A DNA stretch of 64,000 nt. It comes from Paulinella micropora. Taxonomy: Eukaryota > Cercozoa > Imbricatea > Euglyphida > Paulinellidae. This document shows positions 51,501-64,000 of this stretch, piece by piece. The first letter of the stretch is position 1. Every line of letters begins with the position of its first letter. The stretch spans positions 132,501 to 196,500 of the forward strand of contig WBZZ01002425.1 of NCBI GenBank assembly GCA_019918135.1, written 5' to 3'. Under the pieces are notes generated by a model that saw nothing but the letters and a program-made list of their open reading frames with translations, was not told the DNA's origin and searched no databases. A program made the translations under genes and the position numbers.

Positions 51501-52679
51501 CATCCCATCTCCTTCATCTGATCTTTGATCGCTTTCGTCATCTTTAGCTCATCCGGGTTCTGATATAATTGTATGAGTTCCTTAAACTCCGGATCTTGAG
51601 CCTGTTGTTGCCTCCATGCGGTAGGAGAGGCTATATGGATAGTACCATCTTCTAGCCGTACCCCGATTCTTTCCGGGTCATCATCTAGGTCACTTCTCCG
51701 CTCTTGAGGAGGCTCCGCATAAACTTCCTGCGTCTCCTCTTCCTCTCTTATGTTCGCCTTCGCATTCTCATATACCTCATAGGACCACTCCGCGTCCTCC
51801 TGGGTATGTAACTCACAACATATCCCGTGATCCGGGCCTTGTGGACTGTACCGTAGACCCGTGCGGTCATATCGGACTCCACTCGCCATCTCCATCGCCT
51901 CAATGTGGCTGACCTCATACACCTTGTCAGTGGACAAGTCTTCCATCTCCACCGTGGACACCAACGCCGATACTTCTGAGTTAAACTCTAGCCTAGAGCG
52001 GCTGTCAGCGACCACATTTCGCTTCCCCGGTAGATGGACCATTGTAAAATCGAAACAAGACAAGAACGCTTGCCACCGCGCCAGCCGTCCCGTCTGTTCA
52101 TGATTCATCAACCATAACAGGTTATGATGATCAGTCCTGACAGTAAATTGAGGTCCTCCCCACAAATACTCTCTGAGCCTCTTGAGGGCCCATACCACCG
52201 CTAACGCCTCTCTTTGCCTTGTGCAATAGTTTCTCTCCGCCGCACACAACTTCCTATTAATAAACATGATTGGGCGTAATTTCTTCTCCTCATCCTCTTG
52301 TTGTAATACAGCCCCAATCGCAAACTTAGATGCGTCTGTATCGACTACGAATTGTTTCGTAAAGTCGGGCATCGTTGACACCAGTCCTCCGTCCTTCGGG
52401 TCTTTGTAAATAAGATCTTTGAGCGCATGAAACGCTTGCAAAGCCACTTCGTCCCATTTCTCAAAGTCTCAAAAATCTATCATTCTCTCCAACTTAGCCC
52501 GTGTTGCACCCCAATCGGGTATAAACTGGCTATAGTATTGCGCCATCGCAGGAATGAGTGCAATTCAGTGCGGTTCTTCGGTATCGGTCGATTCATAATC
52601 TCCTCCCTCTTCTCTTTGGATATCGAGACTCGATTATGGGAGATCTCATACCCTAAGTATGTCACACACTCGTCTTGGC

Positions 52680-53420
52680 AAGTTGACACTTCTTTAGATT
52701 GCACTTCAGGCCAAAAGCTTCGATGCGCCTGAATATATCGGACAAATGATCGATATGCTCCTCCATTGTGTTAGAGTATACGATAATGTCATCGATATAG
52801 CAAAATGCATATTCTCCCGCCTGCTGTCCCCGCCTTCTCATAAAGCCTCCGTCAGACAAATCATCGTACTGACTGCTCAACATCTTCTGCATCGCCTTCT
52901 GGAAAAGTCCTGGGGCTTGCTTGAGGCCCATCGGAAGCACTTTCCATTGATATATTTCCATACCCACCACAAACGCCGTCAGCCATCTGGACTTTTCCTC
53001 TAGTGGTATCTGCCAGAAGCCATTCTTAAGGTCAATGACCGAATAGAATTTTGCATTCCGCAGTACTCTCCTTCCTTCTTCTAATGTCGGGAGAGGATTT
53101 CTCTCTTCCTCCAGCACCTTGTTAACACGAGCATAGTTAACTGTCAGGCGCCACTCTCTCCCTGGCTTCGGCACTATTCTCGGCTGTGAGACTATTGGAG
53201 ATGTTGATCTCTCAATAAAGTCCTCATTGAGCAGCTGTCTTGCTAGCTCCTCCGCTATCTTCGCCTCATGTATACTCAAATTCGCTCTTCGTGGTGCCGG
53301 TGACGGCTCCGCACCCGGTATTTTGTAAATAACCGCAGTGAAGTCTTCAGGTTTGACACCACCTGCATGTGGAGGGTCAAAAATTTCCTTGTTCGCCTCT
53401 AATTTGGCTTTTAAAAGCTC
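52680..53420 (-). mobile_element. Gypsy reverse transcriptase region (approximate)
   Basis: RVT_1-type signatures: RIVPKPGREWRLTVNYARVN, FYSVIDLKNGFWQIPLEE, KVLPMGLKQAPGLFQ and the catalytic YIDDIIVYS. Limits are approximate. Confidence 0.88.
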
Positions 53421-55229
53421 CTTCTCCTTCTCCGTGCCTACTCCTTCTTCCAATATTTTCCGCGCCGCCTCTTGAAAATCTTCATCAGACATCTTTTTAT
53501 GTTGCTTGAGGGGTTCTCTGTCCTCCTCCAAGCCTAAGTCCTCTTCGGAGACATCATCTAGGCCCGTCTTTTCATACGTGACCGTGTCCGGCTCATCATC
53601 TTTGCCGAGCTCCACCAGCATGTCAATAAGTCTCGCGTATTGCAAAGGAGCCTTACGGGTGTAGAAACCATCAAAGCATGTGAATGCTTGCGGTATCAAT
53701 TTCAACTTGTCGAGTTCTCTGAGCTTCCGCTTGTATGCACTGCTCTGCTCACGAGTTCCCATACGACAAGCCACCACTAGCTGTTGCTTGCGAGAGGGTA
53801 CCGGTATAGGATGATCAATAAGCCGGTCCCTTATTTCCTGCGCCCATATCGCCTTCTCATGATATGGCAGGATAATAGTATACGGCTTATTATTTTCGAA
53901 TAAAGTCCGTAAGCATTTCTTCACTTCCGTTAGTGAACGCGGCCACGTGGGCTCGTCACCCCAGAAATCAGTAATAAAACTTTTAATAGTTTCTGGTGGA
54001 GTATCCGGGATTCGCCCCGTTCTCCTTGGTACAAACGCCTTCCTTTTTTCTTCTCCTACTTTCGTATGGAAACAGTATCCGTTAGTAATGTGGACATTTG
54101 CTCCTATTGCTTCCGTGAATCTCGCCAACGACGGGCTTCTTTGTGCGACACGTATAATCTCCTCCTTTCGCTTCTCGATTAAGTCATCAATAGACGTTTT
54201 GTCCCAATAGCATGTCGGAACTGTGACAGTGCACACTTGGGATTCCCAATTGTCGGTCCAGGACAGCTCATCCGGTCTTACGACACGGGGGTGAACGTAC
54301 ACCTCAAGTGCCTCATGTGCGATGGCCATCTTTTTGTGATCAGTCGCTAGACTCAGCTCATAAGCCTCATAAGAGTCAGTAGCGTTAAAGGGATCAGTAT
54401 CGTTCTCTTCTCCTCTTTTTACTCCATATATCACTCGCCGTGCGGCGCAATCAATCACAGCCCCCATCGTAGCCAATTGGTCATACGACAGTAATATTGA
54501 TCCGTGGTAACCGGGGACGACATAAAGGTCCATGCGGTATACTCGTGCGATTTCAATTTAAAGGTCAGTGTGATGATTCCCGTGATATCCGTCCGGCTAC
54601 CCACTCCTTTGAGAGTGCCCGTTGACTTTTTCATATTTCCGTCCACCCAGTCCCGGTCATCGATTAAAAAACTTCCGGCCAGCAATATTAATATTCACCA
54701 TCGTATCATTACCAACTTTTAATATTGTCTTCAATGTTTCACAATAAAGTTCTGTATAACACAGAGCATCAGGCCTGTGTATATTGGCTGCGAGAACAAG
54801 AACTTTACGTTCAAAATTTTGGAGTCTTGTCTCTAAGTTTTTCAACTCCTCCTTCTTCTCCTCCTGCTTCACCTCATTAACATTTTTATTATTCTGCGGT
54901 ACTGGTGCGTTTACTATGTGAGCGACATTGTCTTGTGGCACTTGAGTACACACAGTGTCGTTTTGCTCGCCACCCGCCGCGATCGTAGACATTGAGTCTG
55001 TTCGTGGTTGTTTGCTTGGCCGAGGCGATACGTCTGCCATTGGCCTCCTCGCCTCCATCGCAAGTCTCGCCTTCCTATTTGCATCAGTTATCATGGTAAC
55101 CGTGATGTATGAACGGGTATGAGACTACCTTGGGGCTGCAGTCTCTGTGTACCCACATCTTTGTATTCAGATTGAGGAAGCGTTGGCCCATTCTGCACAA
55201 CAGCATTAGAAAGCACTGTGACTTTAGAG

Positions 55230-57536
55230 TTAAACTTCACAGTCTTCTCCTTCCTCTTTTCTTCCCCCTCCAGTCATTCCACCACCTCGAAACGGTACCT
55301 TGAGTAGTGTCCGGGTAGGATGACGTATCGATGTCCGAGGCAATGTTGTAGGCCTGACCTCGACCGAAATTCGGGCTGGAGCTTGCCCATGAGCCTCCTC
55401 CTCCTCTGGGTGGGGGGGCTGGAGCCCGAAAAGCTCTCCCTCCGTAAGGGGTATATCCCCGACCTCCTCCTCTTCCTCTCTGAGGGGTTCCCTGCCACCT
55501 CGGGGCTCCTCTCCATGTTCCTCCTCCTGCTCCTCCTCCTCCTCGTCCTCCTGCTCCTGCTCCTCCTCCTCGTCCTCTTTGAGAGGCCTTTGGTTCTTTT
55601 GTCTCTCCCTTTCCTCCTTCTTCTCCTTCATCCTCTTCATATAGGCAATAATTGCCTCTCTTAACTCCTCATCATCACACTGATTGGCATACCAGCCTTC
55701 GCTCATAGCGGCAATCTGAAGCATATTGAAAAGGCCCGGTTCCTTGCCTACCGTCTTGCTCAGAAAATTTGCCCTTGCTGTTGGGTTCTGCCTATCATGA
55801 TTGAAAGAGCAGTCTCTGTTCTCCATCTGTGCCTTACACTGCAAGCCCGCGAACCACCTCCAGCATGCGGTCTTCAGATCTGGCTCTCTCTGTCTCTTCC
55901 AACCGGCAACTCTGTTTGTGTACGTGGCTTGTGCGCCAACAAGTACACCGCCTGCCTGTGCCATATGTGCCTCCATGACTGAGTCCAAGTGCGAGCATGC
56001 ACTCATCACTTCTTGAAACAGTGCTGCCGGAGCAACGTTTCGAACCGTAGTTTCGAACACGTGTGTCTCGAGGAAGTTCTTGGACTTCACTGTACTAAAC
56101 GTCGAGCATTGTTGTATGAGTTGAGTAAGCTTGCTCGGGTGCACTGTGTGCAACGCCGAGAAGAAATAAAGAATGATCGGCTTGCGGCCATAGAATAGCC
56201 CGTAGGAGGAAACTACCTCCGTAAAGGTCGCCGCCAAGCCAACAGCACTCCTCAAACTCATCGCCACTGTCTCAAAGATTTCAAATCCTATGAGAGTACC
56301 AGTGCAGAGATGCTGGTATCCATGAGATTGAAAATATGAAATGAGTGTGGCCACCGCCAGTTCACACTGAGCGTCTAGGCCTGTTGCATTGTTTCTCTTA
56401 ATCTCCTCTTTCTTTATCAAAAACTTGTACTGTGTTAGATCGAATCCCTCCGAGACTAGAGATTGGTCAAAAACAGTAACAAGAGCCTCATATTCCTGAG
56501 TTTCATCACAAGGAAAAGCCTTCATGCAGACATTGATCTCTTTGAGCTTGCTCAAAAGCGAAGCATCAGAGTCTTTGTCTGAGCTCGTCTTGGCATATAG
56601 CATGAGACTTGCCACTCCTCCTTTCTTCCCCTTGAAGGCATTTATGATATTTTGTCTGTCCTTCTTCTCCGTGTTTGTGACCACCACCGTAGTTGAGCCC
56701 GGGGGTGCAGGGGCTGGTGGGGCAGGAGCTGGTGGGGTCAAATATGTCGGAGGGTGTGTCTTTGCACCACTCACTTTTGCTTTCATTCTTTCCAGTCTCA
56801 TCGTCTTCTCGAACTCCTCATTCTCTTTCGCCTTCTTCTTCTCAGATATCACCAGCTTTTGAGCATGAGTGATAAAGGCCACCAATTCAGAAGCAGATCT
56901 GAGAAAATTATATTTCTCCACATATTGGTCAACACCTGCTGTGTTGGCGACCGGTGGTGCGTTACTAAGTGATTTAAGAACAGAGTGATCCTTGGTAGGA
57001 ATCCATCTCTTCCATGCCTCCTTATGCAGTAACGCACCCATCAACAGTCTGATCTTGGTCAGAACTCTGTCGGTCTTCTCTAACTCATCAATCACAGGAT
57101 GAGTTTCTCCTGCTGCCTTAATGCTTTTTTCCATCTCTGCCTTCCCCTCCTCCAAGGCCTTCATTTCCATTGTAAAAAAATGAAATATGCCACTCGAGTT
57201 TTTCGAACCCAGATTGGTCTTCATTTTTGTTACATCGACTGCCTCTTGACCAGTCGCGAGGAATCTGGCCTTTGCTCTTGGGTTTGTGTACTGGAGGTAA
57301 CCCTCACACCGTGGGCCGTATGAACGTTCCCAAATCAGGGTTTGAGTATGTACCCCAAAGATAGCATCCAGTAGTTCAAGGTGGGTGTGTGAGTCCCCAA
57401 ACTTGATATGATGTATCTTATTTCTCTCTTCTTGATCAGAGACCAGTTTGCCGAGGAGCTGTGCTGTGTTTGATAATGGGATATAGACATCCCTTTTAGC
57501 ACGACTTCTGTCTCTTCTTTGATCCTGAGGGATCAA
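55230..57536 (-). mobile_element. Gypsy Gag-like region with a CCCH-type finger
   Basis: A long Gag-like protein: helical, Lys/Glu-rich N-terminal part, Pro-Ala linker (PAPAPPAPAPPG), then a motif CWRWFAGLQC ... CSFNH of spacing C-X8-C-X8-C-X3-H at about 55.80-55.87 kb, and an acidic Glu-rich tail. The usual CCHC knuckle is absent. The finger type echoes the gag-only element at 12.7 kb. Confidence 0.6.
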
Positions 57537-57559
57537 CGCTATTGTCCGCCCTAACGATA

Positions 57560-57958
57560 ATATTATCAGGTGTAAAAAGTAGTACCGGTTACTTGTCTTA
57601 ATTTTATCGTTTTCGACCGGCCCAAAATATATGTAGAAACGGATATAACTATATCTTGACTAGACATAGCTCATCTATACATCACTGTGTATAATGATAT
57701 AAGAAAAGGTCGCATATTTATCTATCTGCGCCTACAACTTTGCGGGGAGGCATGTATTAATATGGCAAGCGTGCTGTGAGACTAACTTAATAATCTGCCG
57801 TATACTTGCTGTGTCCTACAGTAGAAACTTTATTGAGAAAATGACGCCAAGGGAACGGCCCGCATACTAGGCCGGACATACGTAATGGCTCTAACGACAC
57901 ACATTACATATGCCGGCCCATACTGACTATCCGGGTAATTATATTAATAGGTCTAACA
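57560..57958 (-). repeat. 3' LTR of copia-2 (left limit approximate)
   Basis: On the minus strand it begins TGTTAGACCTATTAATATAA directly after the purine tract AGGGGGAG (57959-57966). A poly(A) signal AATAAA lies at 57834-57829. The start resembles the copia-1 LTR (TATTAATA, GGATAGTC). The partner LTR lies beyond the window. Confidence 0.65.
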
Positions 57959-57966
57959 CTCCCCCT

Positions 57967-58930
57967 GGATCAAAGTAAATTATTAAATTCACTGTAGGTC
58001 CTAATAAATCTATTCTGTGAAAATTATAAAAAACACAGGCTTAAAACATAATAATATTACTCACTCTTACCCTCACTCTCTCCAAGGGGTTATGTCGATG
58101 GTGGCTACCCGGCTTGCTGGAGCAAGTATGCATCAATTAGATTTCATACAGGGCAGCTCCCCCCAGTCAAGCTAGGCCTGGTCGACGAGAAGATGATTAG
58201 GTCCTAAGCACCCCCTATCCTATGTTGAGTAACATTATATATGTAACACAGGTACAGTATGCTCATAATACACATATAATATTAATATATACATATGATC
58301 ACCTAAGTAGTCATAATATACAAAAATAAAACACAGATAATAATGTATCAATCTGTACTGATCTATCGAAAGGTATGATCAACTTGAACTATTGACTACT
58401 TATCTATCCGGTAGTATGAATTTGTAAATTTGACAGCGCTTCCCGTAGAGGGGTATAAAATGAACACAAAATATTAACATGATATATGTGGACAAAGACA
58501 CAATATCAGTGTAATTATCGGCCTATCTGGTACATCTGGCTGGTCTGACGTACTTCCGTGTTGTTCCACATTCCCATGTGGCACGTTCACCGACCAGCCG
58601 GACTCCATGTCGGCTTCTTATAGATTTTTATATATATAATTGTATAGGGATAGGAATTGAAGCAAAGCGAGCTGAAGGAACGAGAACTTTGCGGGGGGGG
58701 GGGGGAAAGGGCTATTCCGCCGCTGATGTCCTTCTCCAGCGGTGGGGCTTACTGCCCGTTCCGTCAACCTGGGGCCGGTCATTCGTCACCACCGGACCCA
58801 GTATACTGTGTGTTCCGTCGGCACTTGGCTATCAGCTCACCTGTACAACTTATGTGTAATATGCGAGAAAATTATTATATTGCATACTCCGGGAATATAA
58901 ACGAAGTCCACGATGATAAATCTTTCATTG
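57967..58930 (-). other. copia-2 non-coding 3' interior
   Basis: Nearly 1 kb of AT-rich sequence lies between the RNase H region and the purine tract. It contains a G run at about 58693-58705 and no recognisable gene. Confidence 0.5.
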
Positions 58931-59599
58931 AGAGATCTAATACGAAAATTGATCAGATTTTATCTTGAATTTGGCGCAATTTTCTCTACTAAGCACAACG
59001 GAGATTTTTCCAGCCAGGTAATTGAATTTTTCTACCGTAAAATGTATTTTGGTGAATGCATCCGCGATATTTTCCTCCGTTGGAACCCGGAATAGTTTGA
59101 CCTTTCCTTCTCTCACGAGTTGTGCTAATAGATGGTACCGGACCTCTATGTGCTTGGTCCTAGCTTCCCCTAGCATTCTCTCCGATAATAATATCGTTCC
59201 TTCGTTATCCTCAAAGAGAGGAGTAGGACCTTCAAGATTTATTCCGATATCCCGTAAAGTTTGTTGCAACGCGAGAAGTTCTCTGACTGCCTCATTAGCC
59301 GAAACAGTTTCTGACTCTAACGTAGATCGAGCTATCACGGATTGCAGTTTAGAAAACCATGAAATTGGCGTCCCGTTGAATAAATAGACGTATCCTGACC
59401 TTGATTTTTCTTATCCCCCGCAAAATCCGAGTCTACAAATCCAGCTACTGGTTGTTCCGCGATAATCCTGTCTACATTAGCGAGAACTGGCACACTGAAA
59501 ATGTCCATTCCGGGTATTGTGGGCTTCCCAATAATATCATCGATTGCATTGGCCGCAGCGCAATATTCTAAGTTGGGTTTCCAGGATCCGGATTTTTAG

Positions 59600-60600
59600 G
59601 AACCGAGAAATTAGTTTCCAGTAACTTCCGTAAATTTTGATCCCCTCTCCTGAAAAATAGTGCTCGCGGGGTCAAAAGCCACAAGAACATCCGGTGCACC
59701 ATAGCATAAGATATCTCCGGATTAGGGACCTGAGACTTGGCTGCTATACTCAAAGGGCATATTAGGAGTGGCCGAGTGTGGACGGCCAAAAATATGAGCA
59801 TTCCTATGAGGCATCTAAGGTCATAGCGTAAGAGGCGATGGTCCTTCTTCAGGGGAGCGGGGTTATCGGAAGTGAATGGCGTTTTAGCCGGTATCTCCTT
59901 CATATAACCCAACTCCTCTAAGATCAACAACTCATACTTACGCTGGTGCAAAGCAATCCCCTTTTCAGCCTGGATGATCTGAATGTTTTTGAATTCATTA
60001 GCCTTGCCAAGGTCCTTACACCGGAAGCCTCTCTTTTCGAACTGTTTTACCATCCTGATGTGTGTTTCTTGGGATGAAGCGTGACAGCCACCATCAACAT
60101 GGAAGGACACCAGTTGGGTAGTTTGTGGGCTACTCCCATGTTTTACGAAAGAGGCTCTGTCTAATGTGAGAGGCTTGAACCCGTGTTCGGTTTTGAGCTC
60201 CCCAGACAGCACGTCGTACCAAAGACGGCCTGCCTCCGGATCTCTGTATAGAGCCTTTTTCAGCAGCCAGACATAGTCTGCTGTCTGAAATTCGGCCGGC
60301 GGTTTGACGTATATGTCATATGGGAGATTCGCGTGCAAGTATGCGGTCGTGAAGTCAATCAACCATAAGTCTATCCCGAAAAAGGCTGCATAGGCTATCA
60401 TGAGCAAAATGGTCCTGTGCTGGGCTGTGGGAGAGTAAGTCTTTTTAGGATTGTACTGAGCATAAGCTTTCAGGAGGTCCCCTCCTAGGGTTATCCGGGC
60501 TTTATGGAATTTATCCGCAGTACCTTGTTGTTTTACCGTGTCTATCCATTTTATAGGAATGATAGGTGTGCCCGACATTTTCGCTTCGCTCACTTTTCGC
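59600..60600 (-). mobile_element. copia-2 reverse transcriptase region (approximate)
   Basis: RVT_2-type segments: PIKWIDTVKQQGTADKFHKA, LWLIDFTTAYLHANLPYDIY, VWLLKKALYRDPEAGRLWY. RNase H follows at about 58.95-59.35 kb. Confidence 0.82.
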
Positions 60601-61599
60601 CAAACAAACGCCTTTAGTTCTTTGAGCTGTTCGAATTCTTTCTGTCTAGCTTGTTTACGGTCTTTAGGTTTTTGTACTACGGGGAATTCCGGAATTTCTC
60701 ACTCACGAGACAATACTCCTCCCGGTTTTCCTCCCGGGCACATACCGCAACATGAGCGTTCCTCGCCCTCTTTCCCGTGGTAATGTTTTCACTCGAAATT
60801 TCGCCTGTTCGTGTGATCTCCATTTCGGTTTATGCGCTGCTCTCTGCACCTCTACCATCTCCCTCTCCCCCTCGACGAACGCAAATTCTGAGGTGACCTC
60901 AACCCCGGGATCGTTGGTATTGAGATCAGAATCAGGATTGGTGTTGGTCGATAAGGGTGGTGGTGCGGTTATGGCTTTTTGCTCACGAGATTCGGGTATT
61001 GGTTCTGTTTGTTGCGGGACTTTACGTATTTGATGATTTCTGTGTCTAATATCTTATCTGTAACGCTGTCGTCAAACAAGACACTGTGTGCGGGGAAACG
61101 TTTAGATTTACGGGTAACAGGAGCGGAAGGGGCGTTGCTGTCCCCCGTAACAGGAGCGGAAGGGGCCGTTGCTGTCCCCCGTCGTATCGCCGTCTCCCAT
61201 TTGTCCCCGTAAATTAATCTAGCCCACTGCTCTCCGAAAGCCCTTGCCGGGATTTCCACGTATGTCCCGAACAATTTTTGCTTTTCCTTGGGCTTACGTC
61301 CCTTTCTTGCTTTCCTTATCTCCCCCTGCTCGTCACTCGGCTGGGTAACTTTGGGACTCGGAGGCTCTAAGGGGGGCGGGCTCGTGCTCGCGAACACCGG
61401 CCCCTCTTGCGCCTCACTATCCTCGTCAGTTTGCGGAGCGTGGAGTGACTCTTCGGGGGGGGATTCCTGAGTAAGAATCGGAGCGAGAGGGAGAGTTCCT
61501 ACCGGGGGACTTCCTCCCCCTGCCGGAATCTCTCCTCCGGGTCCTCCCCTGAAACGGTTTCTTGACTTTCTGGGGTCATCTGTTGCGATAGGGGAGGGG

Positions 61600-62640
61600 G
61601 GGCTGTTGCCAAATAACAGAAAACATCTCGCCCTCAACATCGTCTCTTTGGAGTCAAGAGACTTAGATGCCCCCCTCTTTCCCAATTTCCAAACGTCGAA
61701 AATAATATCACGGACATTACCGAATATTTTCCTTGCAACCGGATCGTATACACGATAATAGCCGTTGTTTCTTTCGTACCCGAGAAATAAAACTTTCCTC
61801 CCCCTCTCACCTTTTTTCCTCTTTGCGTCTACTTTCATGTACGCCAGGCATCCGATGGGGCGCAAATGACGCAAAAGGGGTTTTCTTTTATAAATGATTT
61901 CATAAGGAGATTTCCCTTTAAAGGGGCCACGGGCAAGAGGTAAGAGGTTGCCAAAATAGGTAGAAGCTTTCTCCGTCTCCGTCCACATGGACCCAGGGAG
62001 ATCGGCGTCGCTGAGAACTGCCCTTGCGGGTCCGCCGCACGTCTGGTGGGCTCGTTCTATTTTAGCAACCGCCTGTTTCTCCCCCGTCGGAGCCTCTAGG
62101 AGGACTGGTTGATTTGCATCAATCCAAGTATGAAACTCCTTGTACTTACCATATTCCTGGTCACAAGTTAGGAATTTCACTTTTCTTCCTGTATGCAGTT
62201 CGAAGAAGGCCACGGCCTTAAGGAAGCACGTGAAAAACTCATTCTTGTGTCTCAGGTAATAGTCTAACTCAAACCCAGATGCAAGACATTTGACGGTGAA
62301 CTTATAGTTCTTCCCGTCCCACGATGTGGTATTCCACCAACCCTCAGTATCCATGGATATGTGGACCTCAGGGTGGCGTTCTACCACATGGTGATTGTCT
62401 TTGAAATGAGGCACTCTCTTTATCTTATTCTTTAAACACCACTCGCATCTCATTACTCGCTCCCTCCACTCCCTCCCCACTATCTTTACTCCCATATAGT
62501 TAGCCATTCGCTCCATGGCTTTTACCCCTCTGTGCTTACACATACGATGGAACACAGTGGCATGTATGTTTTCATGATAGTGAGGACGGACGACGGGACA
62601 TAAAGCTTTACTATCCAACACTTTATCTCCTTTACTCTCA
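61600..62640 (-). mobile_element. copia-2 integrase region (approximate)
   Basis: HHCC module, DDE core segments HISMDTEGWWN and LTCDQEYGKY, then VARKIFGNVRDIIFDVWKLG, the copia integrase C-terminal pattern. Limits are approximate. Confidence 0.82.
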
Positions 62641-64000
62641 GCCCTCCCATCTTTCTCATGATCTATCTCGGTAGAGTAGGGTACGTATGTAATAGGTACG
62701 TCACATCGCCAACCACAGATGCACGGTGACAACAAACAGTACATGGTGTGATAGGTAGGTAGGTTGGTTTTCTGAGAGAGATGAGAGGTGGGGCGTCAAG
62801 CTTGTCCCCCCGAGTCCGACGTGTCATCATCGTCGGGCTCGGGAGTCTCGATTGCTGGGGGCGTAGTAGTAGGGCAACCCATGGGCTCATACCGCTCGTT
62901 AGGATTGAGTGGCGGAGTGCCCGGGGAATCAAACACCGTCAAGTGGTTTGCTCTCCCTCTAGCCACAGATCTTCCGCAATGAGAATGGGCTTTTTGAGCA
63001 TTATCACTTGGTTGTTCTGATGTATGACGGCAAAACCCTTACGTACCCATGCTGAAGTGGCAACTAACCCGTATTTTAGGTGTGGATTGTAAGTGGTGTG
63101 AGCATCAAGGACACTGACTTCCTTCCCATGGGCTCCCGATAGGTTCATTAAAACCTTCCCTTTGTACTCGGTTCTTATGCTCCCTTTCGCTATGCGAAAT
63201 TTCTGTGGGGCCCTCTTAAGACTGACAGACGTAGATCTATCTGGGGACTGTGTTTCGCTTGCACCACTATCGTCTACCCACACTATATTGCTGTTGTCAG
63301 TTTTACGGTCAGGGTTACCGTCCATCAACATGATAGAACATTCGGTGTGTGGTTTGTCCTGTGTTTGTTCTGAAGTGGTGGTGTCTGTGTCTTGTGGGCT
63401 TTGGGGCTCGTCTTCTTCCGGCGGTGTCACACCACCCAACACAGCCTCGAGATCCTCTACCTCTTTCACCATGTAAGGGAAAGATGAAACAATACCCCGT
63501 GCAAATGGGTTATTGTGTTTAGTAGCAACAGTAAGAACGCAGTCATGCATAGCATAATATAGCTCTGTACATAATTCGTCATACCCTCCCTCCTGGCTCG
63601 CAATCAACCCATCTCTCACAGTTCTGCTCTTAAGCCCCTGATTGAGAGCAGTAACTAACCGTATTTCTTCAATGGGGGTAGTCCCCCACCCCTTGGTCAA
63701 TATATCCTCTCTCTTCCTCTCTTGATCAACGTGAAGTGAACAGAAGTCCTGGTCTATCAGTCTAGCTGCACACCTCCCACCTTGCACTCCCTTCCTCGCC
63801 GCCCCCAACCTCCATGAGCACATAACCCCTGTGTCTGGCACTGTTGCCTCGCAATGTTTACTGCTCATAACAACTGTCTGTACGTACTGGTCTACCGCGG
63901 AGGTTGAGGGGTGGGCCACCTACTTCTCGTAACGTGACAGGGTTGTACTTTTTCACGAGGATTTTTACGTAACCTACCCTTGTACGTCTGAGGGCCCAAT

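Larger units (their letters stand above)
48970..57545 (-). mobile_element. Ty3/gypsy-type LTR retrotransposon, broken, no LTR pair recognised
   Basis: On the minus strand the parts are a Gag-like protein (about 57.5-55.2 kb), a protease/leader region (about 54.5 kb), reverse transcriptase (about 53.4-52.7 kb; CYIDDIIVYS core), RNase H (about 52.4-52.0 kb; VDTDASKFAIGAVL), an HHCC and core integrase (about 51.5-50.7 kb) and a GPY/F module (about 50.4 kb). RT-RNase H-integrase order marks Ty3/gypsy. The 3' limit is uncertain; the 5' side meets the next element's LTR, so its own 5' LTR appears lost. The coding region is broken, with about four or five interruptions. Confidence 0.85.
57560..64000 (-). 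mobile_element. Copia-type LTR retrotransposon (copia-2), broken, runs off the right edge
   Basis: On the minus strand the parts are a leader/Gag-protease region (about 63.9-62.95 kb; WVDDSGASETQS protease core), integrase (about 62.6-61.6 kb; HISMDTEGWWN, LTCDQEYGKY, and an HHCC module with CKHRGVKAMERMANYMGV and CEWCLKNKIKRVP), reverse transcriptase (about 60.6-59.7 kb; LIDFTTAYLHANLPYDIYVKP) and RNase H (about 59.35-58.95 kb; PLFEDNEGTILLSE, KHIEVRYHLLAQLV, NIADAFTK). It ends with a purine tract and the 3' LTR. The coding region is broken, with about four interruptions. It has clearly different sequence from copia-1. Confidence 0.85.

Overview
This is a eukaryotic nuclear window built mostly from retroelements, with parts of two host genes surviving at the left. 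The evidence is GT-AG introns, GC-rich host exons, tRNA-derived SINEs, single-strand-oriented LINEs with (TTA)n tails, LTR elements and abundant microsatellites. An alga or other intron-rich protist fits best. No species can be named from the sequence alone.

Host genes. Positions 114-349 (+) are the last two exons of a cohesin kleisin (RAD21/SCC1 type). Positions 16649-24064 (-) hold 20 consecutive exons, 428 residues, of a Sad/YneI-type succinate-semialdehyde dehydrogenase. The exon ends fit in phase throughout and include a 19-nt microexon. Its first roughly 35-45 residues were not found; everything upstream to about 49 kb is repeats. Its introns hold long simple repeats.

0.8-14 kb. Three LTR retroelements are nested like dolls, each with a 5-bp target duplication. 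A gag-only element (+, 803-14068) carries in its 5' LTR a second element (-, 1020-11064), which carries a copia element (+, 2378-9873). All have a primer site matching the anticodon arm of initiator tRNA-Met and the same purine octamer before the 3' LTR. A decayed copia fragment follows at 14.65 kb.

24-49 kb. This is a LINE/SINE province. LINE-A (-, 25.3-29.6 kb, internally deleted) and LINE-B (+, 40.9-47.8 kb, nearly complete) belong to one family with a repeated 5' UTR. LINE-C (-, 33.3-38.4 kb or beyond) is a diverged relative. About 16 copies of a tRNA-derived SINE are stacked head to tail in (TAA/TTA)n. Two near-identical 0.9-kb dimers of a 493-bp unit also carry such tails.

49-64 kb. 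A Ty3/gypsy element (-) is followed by another copia element (-) that runs off the right edge. All LTR elements here are broken fossils.

Most interesting points. (1) All three LINE copies end in an acidic SUMO-interaction core (VIDLT), an AT-hook core (RGRP) and a PCNA-interaction box (QRSVxxFF). (2) In LINE-B and LINE-C the endonuclease and reverse transcriptase lie in overlapping frames with the same -1 relation, and LINE-B has an in-phase slippery heptamer just before the upstream stop. (3) The SINE and LINE 3' ends resemble each other, pointing to a mobilisation partnership.
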